Shown piece after piece: positions 47,378 through 58,605 of a stretch of DNA of 64,000 nt. A program made the position numbers and the translations under genes. Within the stretch, counting starts at the first letter, position 1, and each line of letters opens with the position of its first letter. The notes beneath the pieces were generated by a model. The model did not search any database, had not been told where the DNA came from, and worked only from the letters and a program-made list of their open reading frames with translations. Source of the DNA: Mucor racemosus (taxonomy: Eukaryota > Mucoromycota > Mucoromycetes > Mucorales > Mucoraceae); assembly GCA_027405735.1 (NCBI GenBank), contig JAPEHQ010000006.1, forward strand, positions 1,674,001-1,738,000, written 5' to 3'.

Positions 47378-48006
47378 ATGTGTAATATAATACATTATAT
47401 CACAATTTTATTGATTGCGATTAACATCATTGTAGCTGATGAAACCACTACAAATGCACTTGTATCAATCAATAATCCAAAAGTAAATCAAATGCTTATT
47501 CCAGGCCAACAAGTAATATTACAGTACACTATAAACGGTATACCTACAAGTAAGTATAAATACAAAATAAGCATATATGATATTTATAAATAAGTGTAGA
47601 CGGAACTTCTCGTCTTAATCCTATTCCAAACTACCCTTCTTCGCTTGATGTTTATTTGAAATGGACACATGACAATCAAAACATCCAGCTGAGAGCTGTT
47701 AGCGGTTTATTAACTGCTGCCATGGCAGGTGGAAATAATAAAGTATATAATCACCGTTGGAAGCTCCCTAATTGCCATTTTTTCAAACGTTACATGCCAT
47801 CGGAATGGTCATTTAGTTTAGTATTTGATCCACAGTACCCGGCTATCAAAGTTAAAGCTGCAGCAACGTCTGTGGCCAATAATACGTCGAAGCCAGCGCA
47901 TACCCCTCTTATAGCTTTAGGACCAAAACAATCTCAAATAATTGTACCTATATCATTTCGTTTCAATGCAACAGCCATGGCCGATTCTCATCACAGAGGA
48001 TGTTAG
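47378..48006 (+). CDS. Secreted protein of unknown function
   Basis: Exons 47378-47549 and 47600-48006 (50-nt intron) give 192 aa. The first 20 residues (MCNIIHYITILLIAINIIVA) are a clear signal peptide, probably cut before DETTT. The mature chain has several potential N-glycosylation sites (NGTS, NNTS, NATA), a few Cys, and beta-rich composition (PGQQVILQYTIN, WSFSLVFDPQYPAI). No GPI-anchor tail: the end is HHRGC without a hydrophobic stretch. I do not recognise the family. It is downstream of, and in the same direction as, the family-8 glycosidase, and convergent with the nucleotidyltransferase gene. A cell-wall or extracellular role is an inference from the signal peptide only. Confidence 0.75.
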
Positions 48007-48119
48007 AACTTTTCTATGATATAAACCTTTAAATGTTGAATAAAATAAACTTCATGGTTCTTATAGTTACAAACTCATATTGAGATAAAACATTGATTTC
48101 TATACATTTTGTTGCTATT

Positions 48120-48982
48120 TTATTTTTGCTCGAAATATTTATTGGCATCAATATATGAATCTAAACCACCTACATCGATACGACCAGAAATAGGGAATGT
48201 AGAAATAGTGTAGCGAGGATAGAGGTAAGCTAGGCATTTACCAGTTGCGTCATAGGCTTCTTTGGGAGCATTGGTCTCCCTGCAAGCTGTAATGAATTCG
48301 TCAATTAATGGTAATGCTTCTTTTCTGAACAAATAAAAACAAGGGCAAGCGGATCGAGCACTTGTTGCTGTAGGTTCAGGCTTCTCAAGAAAGCTTGTAA
48401 TAACACCTTGTTGATTAGTTTCTACAATGCCAAATTTGTGTACATCTTGATCGCTCACTTGATACGTTGTCACTAAACAGCTTGATGGCTTTTCATCAAA
48501 CACCTTTAAGAATTCGGCAAGATTGAAATCATGCAAAAATAATGTATCTCCACCTACAACAAGCACATCTTGTTGCAATAACCCAAACTCTTTAATACCA
48601 AACATAATATCAGGAACCGCACCGAGACGAGTTTCATTTGTGGTAGTTCCATCGCTCACAATATGATCAAGAGGAATAGCATGTACTGAAGCCCACTGTT
48701 TAAAAGCATCATAACATTGCCCGTTTGTAACAACGTAGATATCATTTTGAGCAGAGATATTGTGAGATTCGAATAATTCTACCCAGTGTGTAATAAGTGC
48801 ATCCTTGTTACCTAAAGGTAAAAGTGCTTTTGGTACACCGAGCAAGTGGTTGTATTCACTAGAGGCTTTCAAGTCTCTCTGGAGACGCGTACCATAACCA
48901 GCCCCGAGAATTAATACTGATAATATACGTTAATTAATAAAGTGATAGGATGATGTTAATCGTTTTTATTACCTTTCACCAT
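48120..48982 (-). CDS. Sugar-1-phosphate nucleotidyltransferase-like protein
   Basis: Exons 48982-48973 (only 10 nt) and 48916-48120 give 268 aa. The N-terminal LILGAGYGTRLQRD is the nucleotide-binding GxGxGTR loop of the NTP-transferase fold, followed by LGVPKALLPLGN. VVGGDTLF carries the metal-binding Asp. FLEKPEP is the sugar-contact block common in glucose-1-phosphate and mannose-1-phosphate nucleotidyltransferases. There is no C-terminal left-handed beta-helix, so it is a bare catalytic domain. The exact sugar and nucleotide cannot be told. The tiny first exon is needed because it supplies the ATG and completes the conserved MVKVLILGAG start; its frame is exact. Confidence 0.87.
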
Positions 48983-49269
48983 AATCAATGTGTGAAAACT
49001 GGGAAGAAGACTGGAAATTAGTTGGTAACATTAAATATTTAAACTATAAATGGTTACTTTCTGGCTTTCAATAGAAATGAAGTAAGCATAAATTCTTCCA
49101 ATGTACGCTTCTTGTTATTTACAACCCTACATGGACTCTAGATGATTGGAATAACGGAAAAGGTGAGTTATTGTGGTTGTATGGTTGGAAGCCCTCCAAA
49201 TCTTACCAAATATACATACATTGGCTGCATTATGTTACCTGTTCATAAATTTATTTTTTGCACCAGGAA
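48983..49269. other. Upstream flank of the nucleotidyltransferase gene
   Basis: Short AT-rich flank ahead of the R3 repeat; nothing specific seen. Confidence 0.4.
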
Positions 49270-50345
49270 AGTCTCAAAAACATAAAATTTAAAAATTTTC
49301 TCTTACAAAGTGGGTCCGATTCTTCATTCCTTCTTAATTTTTTTTTCACTAAATAATACCAAGAAAAAATTATATGCCAATGTACCTGAGATGTTCGACT
49401 TTAATCCAAAAATAAGTATCCGGAAATATCCTACTTTTTGCAGGTGATATTAATTTTTCAATATTAATGTTTCGGATTTTTACGCGTATTTCACTACTAA
49501 AAATTAAAAACTTTGAGCTCAAATATCAATGCAAAAAAGTAAGCTATACGAACAATTTCTAATAATAAAACTTACTTGTTTTAAGGCACTCTATAACATA
49601 TTTCAGTATAAAAAAATTCTGAACACTTTTATTTTTTTTTTCATTTTTTTTTGACATTTTTGCAGTAGATTTCAAAATATTCATTAAATTGAGTAGCAGT
49701 TTTTTTTACTCATATCATCAAGCTCATTGAGCTCTCTTAGACCCAATTAAGTTTTTTTCAAAATATTGATTTTTCTTGGAGATATCCTCAAAAATGTGTA
49801 CAAAAAAGTACCTCCATTTCTAGCTTCCATTTTTCCCTTATATACCCTCATCCCAAATTCTGAATCTGAAAAAAAATTGTACAAAAATCTTGCTTTCTCT
49901 ATGAAAAATGCAGCTAAAAAATGTTGCAATAGCTCAATCGATAGATAATTTTTCTGCACATTATTTCAGTTTATTATATTTTAAATATGTTTATAAAAAG
50001 TGATGTGTATCTTCAAAAAACCTCCAAAATTTCAATTGCATTTTGCGCACAATTTAATGTGGAATGTTTGTATAATTTTTACTCAGATGGATACAGAATC
50101 CAAAACTGTACAAAAACTATTTAATACGCTATGTCAACTTACTTTGCAGCTCATGAGCATTTAAATAATTTTGTTTTTTGTTCATTTTCTGATCGATTTT
50201 ACAAATCAATTTTGGAACACCGCTAGTATAGTTTTAAGCTGTAACGTGAACTATTATTTTGATTATCTCGACGAAAAATCGATATTTTTTGCCGAGATAA
50301 AAATTACAGAGTAACTTAGAATTAGACCTATCTTGTGAATACAAA
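49270..50345 (-). repeat. R3 repeat, copy 3 (inverted)
   Basis: Reverse complement matches 11430-12480 and 29078-30150. On the minus strand the frame carrying GMRVYKGKMEARNGGTFLYT and LRISPRKINILKKT is open (within 49747-49959), as in copy 2. Its ends, TGTATTCACAAGATAGGTCT on one side, are shared with copy 2. Confidence 0.7.
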
Positions 50346-50529
50346 AAAAAAAACAATTCCGTTATATTTAATATAGGTCGCATGGCCACAACAATTGCCA
50401 GTCGATCAAATACTAAAAAAAAATGAATGCGCTAGCAATTAGCCGTTTTATTAGTTCAAGCTATTTCTCATCTTTTTATGACGCTTCTTAAAATCTTTAG
50501 TCTGGCATTTTGTGTTATATCAAAATTAT

Positions 50530-50725
50530 ATCACAGACCTTACACCTAATGCCTCAATCTACAGTCAATGTTATATTAAATCAACATGAGGTCCACATTG
50601 ATTTACATTATATTTTTAGTAGATAGTAAACTCTTGTGATAATTAATATAATGAACGTATATAAGTACACACAGAGGAGGACGTATCGTTAATAAAAGTG
50701 TAATATTATTTTGACAAAATTTTTT
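50530..50725 (-). repeat. R4 repeat, third copy (inverted, degenerate)
   Basis: The reverse complement aligns with 6535-6700: AATATTACACTTTTATTAAC, then TTTACTATCT and GTAAATCAATGTGG. More diverged than the other two copies. Confidence 0.55.
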
Positions 50726-51739
50726 ATATATACAATATAGACCCTTTTAATATTTCATTTTGATTGATAAATTAAAGAAGTGTGTTCATTTTCTTATCCG
50801 TATGCTTAGTTAATGCAATATTAAATTCTAGACTACTACTAACAAAAGTATAAAGGGTCTTTCTATAAACTAACTTTTTTTCTGTATGCGTTTGTGCCAA
50901 TGATGGGCACTGTTGAATGGCATTGTTATCAAATTGATAATTGGCAGGTAAAATTGTTCTTTTTTGTTATATTTTATCTGGGTATATCATCTAACAACAC
51001 AATTTGGAGGCAAAATTGATCATCATCATACTGTATTATTATACAATCGCTTTTCTATAACACAATATTTTTTGCAGATTTCTTTTCTTTCTATATAATC
51101 TTTTCTTTTGCTATTTTCTCATTAAATGTCTCAAATAAAATTACTGTAATTATACAACCCTCACAAAAAGACACCATTAACAAAGAAATGATATAATACA
51201 TACATATATATATAGTCGGTTAATTGCCTATTTCAAGTTTGTTAAGCTTATTAAACATTAGAATATCATCTTTTACAACATATTATGGAACGGTTTTCTC
51301 CCGATGAGATCAACAATGCTCAAAATAATACTTGGATTTAGAATTGTAATCTAATGAGAAAGAGTCTTTGTCGTTATGAAGCAAAAAGACTATCTAAAAC
51401 ACAAGAATCTGGATTGTTATGGCGGCTCTAAAACGCAAATAAAAAGAGCAATGATCAGATACATTCGAAAAAAATATAAATTTTTCAAAAATATTCAAGG
51501 AAAAACTGTCCGTGTACATGAAGTTGGAAATCTGCCAGTTAAACGGACAGATCCAGAAAGTAAAGAGAATCATATTTTGATGAATATAATAATATATTAA
51601 TATATCAAGGTTTTCTTCTTTCAACGATACAGTTGATGAATGCTTTCAAATTCATTTTAAAAGTTATAGTCTTTTATTAGCCGCACATCAGAAATAAACA
51701 TTAAACAAATTGTTGCTCCCATAGGTTATTATAGCAATT
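50726..51739. other. Gene-poor stretch with an unrecognised open frame
   Basis: An open frame at 51376-51600 (74 aa, MKQKDYLKHKNLDCYGGSKT to ILMNIIIY) is Lys-rich, lacks known motifs and has no clear splice partners. It could be a relic of a transposon gene or chance. The rest is AT-rich without features. Confidence 0.35.
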
Positions 51740-52045
51740 TTTAAGATAACGAACAACGTTTTGATTTGTAATCCTTATTGTAAAGATAAGTTAGCTAATT
51801 TGAGCTAGTATTCTAATTATACTTATTTCCATAAAGAATGGTTCGGGAATGTGGGATATGCGAGATATATTTTAGCTGTATGAAATATGTTTCACTCAAT
51901 ATGCTGCCTTATTAATGTAATAAATAGATTTATTTGACATTCCATGGCAGAAAAATATGGATAAATTAAATACTGATCTAGTAAAATAATTTTAATATAG
52001 AATATGTGTATAAATAAGACAAATTATTGATATTAAATAAAAATT
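51740..52045 (-). repeat. R2 repeat, copy 3 (inverted, partial)
   Basis: Reverse complement matches about 7000-7290: TTTATTTAATATCAATAATT, then GACATTCCATG, GTAACACAGCATAT-like and GATATGTCTCACATATCC-like blocks in the same order. Confidence 0.55.
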
Positions 52046-52213
52046 CTCCAGTTTTTTCTGTGCTGCTCACAAATTTTTGTAATGTCAATGAAACAAGTGC
52101 TTGCAGAATTTGATAGCTGTATTGATGGAATAACTAGAAAATGTGAAAATTACATGCACGGCAGTGGCCCTCACTGACGTGAAATTTATCTGGAATAGCA
52201 CAATATAAATTCA

Positions 52214-52282
52214 GGTAATGGATGGGAATCGAACCCACTCACATTCTCAATAAAGAGAAGCACATGCCAGCCATTCCATTAC
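52214..52282 (-). tRNA. tRNA-like sequence (probable pseudogene)
   Basis: On the minus strand a perfect 7-bp acceptor stem GTAATGG/CCATTAC encloses a T arm with an intact B-box (GGTTCGATTCC) and an anticodon-like stem TTCTC/GAGAA. The loop of that stem has six bases (TTTATT), not seven, and the D arm is poor, so it is probably not a working tRNA. It could be a tRNA pseudogene or the head of a tRNA-derived SINE. No anticodon is assigned with confidence. Confidence 0.45.
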
Positions 52283-52579
52283 TTCAGTTATACTCCGAAA
52301 CCAATCCATAAAGAACCGGTAAAGTGAGTGTGCTAGGCCAAATAGACATTCATGTCTATTATAAATATATTACTGCACTATCGGAAGCCAAGGTGATGAT
52401 CAATAGCTGGACACTCGAAGGTTTGAGCCTCGAAAAAATGCTGCTCTTACGATTTTTGTCAATACATAAGGGGTGGTGCCTTAGAAATTTCTTCTTATCA
52501 ATCTGTAGCTATCATACTTTGTTTCGCTTGAGACCAGTAATATGCTTTAACCCCACTACAAAATCATTGGAATGGTAAA

Positions 52580-53935
52580 GACCTCACGCTTGACTACGCT
52601 AGCCACTGTTAACGTATGATGGATTACAGGATTCGCCTTGGATCCACCCAGGTACTTCTAATGGCAACACCTAGATAAAACCAAGAACTCCAGAGTTGCA
52701 CCCTCTAGGTATACATGGATCCCATCTATACCAGCAATTCAAAGCTAATTCCTTTATCAAGCACTAGAATTACCAGTTTAACTATTGGCCTTCGCACCTA
52801 CTGTACAACATAACTACCAGCCCCCCTTTGATAGTAATCAAGCAGACCAAAGGCAGAGTTCAACTTTATTATCCGAAATAAAATGCATCTACTGATGAAA
52901 ACTACAGTAGATACCTGCCTAAATGAGCTATTAGTCGCCAATAACAAGAACCATTAATCTGGTTTTCAGAATGTTTGTATATCAACCAAGCTTTGATTGT
53001 TTGATCAGATACTTTGGCCTACATTCAATGCTTCAAACACTGTCGCACTTATTTTACTACCTCAAATATCCTTTGTTTCTAAAAATGCATGGATCAAGCT
53101 TCAACTACTCATGACTAACATACATTTTGCTTGTTACTAATTATCACCAACTTGCTTTGTTTGTCTGTATGCTTGATTGACTTCAATGGATATTGTTAAC
53201 CCTACTGCTTTAATTTTTTAAATGGTTTTTGAAGGAATTTGTCACAAAAAGATTGAACTTTTCAGGAAAATGCTTAAAAACGGAAATTATGAATAAGGGT
53301 TTTTTTGTACAATCAGTAGAGTTAACAATATCTATTGAAGTCAATCAAGCATACCGGCAAACAAAGTAAGTGGATGATATTTAGCAACAAGCGAAATGCA
53401 TGCTAATCATAAGCAATATTCACAAGATCTAATTCTCGTTATAATTGTGAGATATTTGAGATAGCAAAATAAGAGAAGTAATGCTTGAAACATTGAATGA
53501 AAACCAAAATATAAGTGCAAACAACCAAAGCTTGATTGATATGCAAACAGACCTTGAACCAGACCAATAGCCTTGCCACTAGCTTCTTTTTCACCCATTT
53601 AGGACAGATACCTATTGCAGTTAACATGAGCATATACACCTTAAATCTTCTCTTCAGAATGAAAACCACCAATGGACCACTTGAATTGCCATCAAAAAAA
53701 GAGGTCGCAGCACCTTTTTATAACAAAACCAATAGTTAAACCAGTTATCAGGATTGACAAAGGACTTCGCCCCAAATTACCGGCACAGATTTTCACCACA
53801 CATACGCTGAGAGAATACAACCCCAAAGCTCCCAGCTCGCTCTAGATGAGACCAGAAGTTGTACATCATGAGTTTAGCCAAGCCGAACCTTTCTGTAATC
53901 CATTATACGCCAGTTGGTAGAATAGCCAAGTGGAA
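52580..53935. repeat. Large imperfect palindrome (fold-back)
   Basis: The arms lie at about 52580-53215 and 53310-53935, around a centre of about 95 bp. Best-matched block: TATGCTTGATTGACTTCAAT at 53168 against its reverse complement near 53331. Matching continues outward through CTTGTTACTAATTATCACC, CCTCAAATATC, CAAGCTTTGATTGTTTG, CAGTTTAACTATTGG and TGATGGATTACAGGATTCG, each with an inverted partner. Identity falls towards the outer ends. No intact protein on either strand. It may be a fold-back element or an inverted duplication of a decayed one; base composition is less AT-rich than its surroundings. Confidence 0.7.
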
Positions 53936-54732
53936 CTAATTATCACGACAACAATAAGCAGAGAGATCTTCACATAATAACCAAGCCAAAAGCAGCCACG
54001 CGGAACTCAAGATCCAGAATCAATATACTGAAGAGTGCATTGAAAATCAGTAAAGAGTAGAAAGCATCAAGTACTAGAGAATCAGCAACTGGTCATTCGG
54101 ACAGTCAGCAAAATTATGGTGATTGCCAACTAAGTAAAAGAAGTGAGTAAACAAATTCTATAAGTACAACGAAAAGGATTATTCTTATGACAAATATTTG
54201 TTTGCCACAGAAAGAATAACATTATATTTCGTTGCTTTTAATAAACACTTCTTGATACTTATCTTTTAGGATTATTGAAATTTTTTGAAAGCCGTTTAAA
54301 ATGTCAAAGCACCGTTCGACAATACCAGAACAACATATATTTAGGTTATAACTATAAGTTGAGTGTTGCGTGCAAACGATAAAGAGAACAAGCTTACCAT
54401 AAGAAAAACTATATTAGTATTATACAGTAAAGAAGAGCAAAAAAATTTTTTATCGCGTCTTGTTGTATTTTAATGAATATCTGACGTAATATTTACTTTC
54501 TCCTGAATACACGTAAAAATGGAAAAATATTATTCCTATGGATTCAATGATGAATTCTATTGAAGCTAGCATGTAAACGAGCTCTCAATGTCTATTCCTC
54601 ATAGGTTTATAGCGGTTTTTACGTTCTTTTCTATTGTTTCTTTGTAAAATTCAAGTTATTAAGTGAACAGTAACTATTTGTGTAGCACTTCTTAAAGTTT
54701 TGCTGTATGTCTGACCACCAAAAAAGCAGGAT
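53936..54732. other. Gene-free stretch
   Basis: No repeat family member or gene recognised between the palindrome and R1 copy D. Confidence 0.45.
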
Positions 54733-55794
54733 TCATTCTTGGAATATGGAAACTAAAAGAGAGAAACAACACACGTAGAAAAGATTTTTCAAGGTTTTAA
54801 ATTATTTAGCGCTTTTAAAGCCCTGCTAAATTGCACATTTATGCCAATGTAAAAGCAGCATTACAGAGCATCAACCATAAACTAAACCACATAGGCAATA
54901 TCTGTTATCATAGAAACACACATTTTCTACCAGAAACACCGTCTGTCATATCATACATTTATTAAAAAGTTGCAAAAGCTAGCCCGTAGAGCGACGCCGT
55001 AATTGAGCATAGCAAGATTGAACGGCTAAGTCTCTTATACTATGATATATCTAAGCTTTTCTTAAAAAAAGGTAGGTTTTTTTTTAACTTTTCTTATATT
55101 TAACCACATACGGTCTGAAAATTCAGTTTTTGTAGCGGATATTTTCGGGACTCATTTTATCCTTACCAACACTCATGATTTTGATAAAAAAACAGAAAAA
55201 TCAAATTTTGATACCAAAATTAACGTTTAAATATACTACATTATGAGAGAAAATTGTAGCTATAGATAATACACATTTTATAAAAGCTTAATATTAAATG
55301 TTAAGTATTGAAACTTTGCACTTTGCCCCCCAAAACGGGATTTTGGTTAAAAGATTTTCATGTAATATTTTGAAATAAAAATGGTGGTTATTTTTTATTG
55401 AGTAAATAGAGCTCTAAACGTTGTATATGCGTATACTTTTTGTTTTTATAATTGATAGTATAATTAACTCTAGATTTGCAAAACCAAAAAAAATAAAATT
55501 AAAAAATGTCAAAATTGATGATCTGGACAAAAATAATTTTCTAAATTAATATTCCGCTTATAGGCCTTGTAAGTCTTAAAAATAAGAGATTTCATTATAC
55601 TTTAGAACTTTTTCAAGAATCAATGATGCTGTACCCACTTGATGTAAGCTCATTACTGTAAATGTTTATATACTATATATTGATATTGTGTGGTAGTTTA
55701 TATGATGATAATATAGTTTTAACGTATAATTATTGCGCTAGAGATAATTTACATTAAGTTTTATTAGTCTTATCTCTCCAATATTACAAACATA

Positions 55795-55890
55795 AACATG
55801 GCCATCATCGCTGGAACCTATTGCTTCCTTCTTTTTACCTTCTTTGTCCCAAGCCAATTTATTCAATGCTTTACAAGAACAAACTTACTT
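55795..55890 (-). pseudogene. Captured dynein intermediate chain-like WD40 fragment (copy D)
   Basis: Minus strand reads ALNKLAWDKEGKKKEAIGSS then DDGHVYV with small in-frame expansions compared with the other copies. Of all copies this one has the most family-like ALNKL-WDKEGKK wording. Confidence 0.5.
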
Positions 55891-56617
55891 CTGACCTATA
55901 CTAATTAATTTATTAGTAAAATCAATTATTAATAACAAGCTAATAAGTGATTATTATTGTGTACCTTTGATATTTGGTAGTGATATACAAGACAACATCT
56001 TGTTTTTCTCTTCTTAGCTGTTGGCCACTAAATAGAAACAAATGCTTTTTAGAAACTAGATAGACTAACATAAGTTTATTCATTTATTCAAATCAAGTCA
56101 ATACTACATACTTTTATAATCACCAGTTTTTTTCCAGGTACAGTAGATATCGACTTTAGACGAAAAAAGCACTGATTATAACGTGGATAATAGAACAAAA
56201 TGATTACGTCCTGGATGCTTTTTTTTTCGAAAAAGATGTTATAACGAGCCCTAACATTTACAGTAAATAATTTATTTTCAAATAAACAATAGGAAAAACA
56301 TGTACTTGTGCCTGCTACTTGATTCCAGTTTATAAAAAAACGTTAGTCATTTTGTTGTAGTTTTAAACGAAAATAAAAGAGCTGAGGAAAGAGTAGGGAA
56401 GAAAAAAGATTTTGTGTGTTACAAACAGAAATTTACAAAGACATAAATACTTTTAGTGTTACCAAACAGGTTGTTGTCGTTCTTCCCATTTGGTCCCCGA
56501 AAGAAGAACATGGGCAGAAATCTTCCAAACCCCAAATTTCAAATTGATATATCTCATCAATAAGGCAATTCGGTTGAATCAGAGTAGCTCACATCTGCTT
56601 TAAACCATTTAAATTAG

Positions 56618-57048
56618 CCTTGTGAAAAAACGAAAATAAAACACGTAATAAATAATATATAAGATGTTGTTTTATTCTTTTAAGATAAGATGAAGATCTT
56701 CATGGCTAATGAAAGTTTTTTGCTATTTATATTAATTGTCTAATCTAAAGGGAATGGAAATCTAAAAGTAATGGATCATTGTAACTGACCAATGATTATC
56801 TAGAAAGATTGATGAAATGTGTTGAGTTGTTATGTACATTGGTAGATGGCAAAGTTATTGGTTCTTCATGAATGTAAAAATTTATGGACTTGTTTATCAA
56901 CAAGTTCCTTGGTTCTATCTTTGAATACACTTTGATTTGGTTGTACAGGATGTCAATTGTATGTACGCGAGATTGACATTTAATTTGTGATTCAAATAAT
57001 AAACTTTTGCTATAATAACAATTACCGTTCTATGATAAGTCTTCGTTA
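56618..57048. mobile_element. Unidentified insertion in R1 copy D
   Basis: About 430 bp that interrupt R1 between AAATTA and TTATTAAC, while copies B and C run through without it. Part of it (56829-57026) starts TGTTATGTAC and ends ATAACA, the same tips as the LTR-like segment at 30766-30908, so an LTR remnant is possible. A clean target duplication is not visible. Confidence 0.4.
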
Positions 57049-57202
57049 TTAACTATATTATAATTGATATACTTTGATAAATTGAGTGAAAACCCTTGAT
57101 CTCATTGCTCTGCTCATCTGGGCTGCCTGATCTGCACAAAATTTTTTATTCTGCCCATCTGTGCAGATCATTATGCCCATGGGAAGCATAATTCGGCCGT
57201 AG

Positions 57203-58450
57203 TGATCAAGAAATACGTCCAACAATACAATAGTAAGTAGTAAATAATGATATTTGATTTTTGAATGCGGTTAAATGAAGATACCAGCCACTAATATGGG
57301 CTGCTACCTATATTAAAAACATTAGTCCCTTCATTTAGCATGCGTATTCAGATGAAAGGGAAGAATACCAGCTTGATAGTCTGATATGTCTTATCAAACG
57401 GTGAATATATCCTTGTTGAAATATGAAAACTAAAAGAGAGAAACAACACACGTAGAAAAGGATTTTCAAGGCTTTACATTATTTAGCGCTTTTAAAACCC
57501 TGCTAAATTGCACATTTATGCCAATGTAAAAGCAGCATTACAGCACATGAACCATTAACTAAATTAAATAGGCAATATCTGTTATCATAGAAACACACAT
57601 TTTCTACCAGAAACACCGTCTGTAATATCATACATTTATTAAAAAGTTGCAAAAGCTAGCCCGTAGAGCGACGCCGTAATTGAGCATAGCAAGATTGAAC
57701 GGCTAAGTCTCTTTATACTATGGTATATCTAAGCTTTTTTGTAAAAAAAAAAGCGTTTTTTTAACTTTTCTTATATTTAACCACATACGGTCTGAAAATT
57801 CAGTTTTTGTAGCGGACATTTTCGGGGCTCATTTTATCCTTACTAACACTCATGGTTTTCATCAAAAAACAGAAAAATCAAATTTTGATACCAAAATCAA
57901 CGTTTGCACATACTACATTGTGAGAGAAAATTGTAGCTATAGATAATACACATTTTATAAAAGCTTAATATTAAATGTTAAGTATTGAAACTTTGTACTT
58001 TTGCCCCAAAAACGGTTTTTTGGTTAAAGGATTTTCATGTAATATTTTGTAATAAAAATGTTTATTGTTTTTTATTGAGCAAATAGAGCGCTAAATGTTG
58101 TATATGTGTATATTTTTTGTTTTTATAATTGGTAGTATAATTAACTCTAGATTAGCAAAACCAAAAAAAATAAAATTAAAAAATGTCAAAATTGATGATC
58201 TGGACAAAAATAATTTTCTAAATTAATATTCCGCTTATAAGCCTTGTAAGTCTTAAAAATAAGAGATTTTATTATACTTTAGAACTTTTTCAAGAATTTA
58301 CGATGCTGTACCCACTTGATCCAAGCTTATTACTGTAAATATTTATACATGCTAATATTGTGTGGTAGTTTATTTGATGACAATATAGTCTTACTTTATA
58401 TTTATTGCGTTAGAGGTAATTTACATTGAGCTTTAGCCTTATCTCTACCT
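57203..58450 (+). mobile_element. R1 element copy E, truncated at both ends
   Basis: Begins at ATCAAGAAATACGTCCAACA, which is an interior R1 position (8133 in copy B), directly after the right end of copy D, and stops at about 58450 before the captured WD40 fragment. The order right end / interior suggests recombination between R1 copies or insertion of D into an older copy. Confidence 0.65.
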
Positions 58451-58605
58451 ATAATCTACAAAATTGTAGTGCAATATGTTCTGCATCTATTTTACAAACC
58501 CCCCGTAAATATTTGGTTTTTGATTAATTTACTTTGTTAGATAATTGCTTGTGTATTTTTATAGGTCTAAAGAAATCATTTGGAAACATTATTCAATCTA
58601 TTTAT

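Larger units (their letters stand above)
54733..57192 (+). mobile_element. R1 element copy D, left-truncated
   Basis: Starts inside R1 (CTTGGAATATGGAAACTAAA, as at 8340) and runs to the right end GGCCGTAGTG at 57184-57193. It resembles copy B in lacking the longer segment of copy C. About 430 bp at 56618-57048, absent from the other copies, interrupt it just before the right terminal region. It is joined directly to copy E. Confidence 0.7.
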
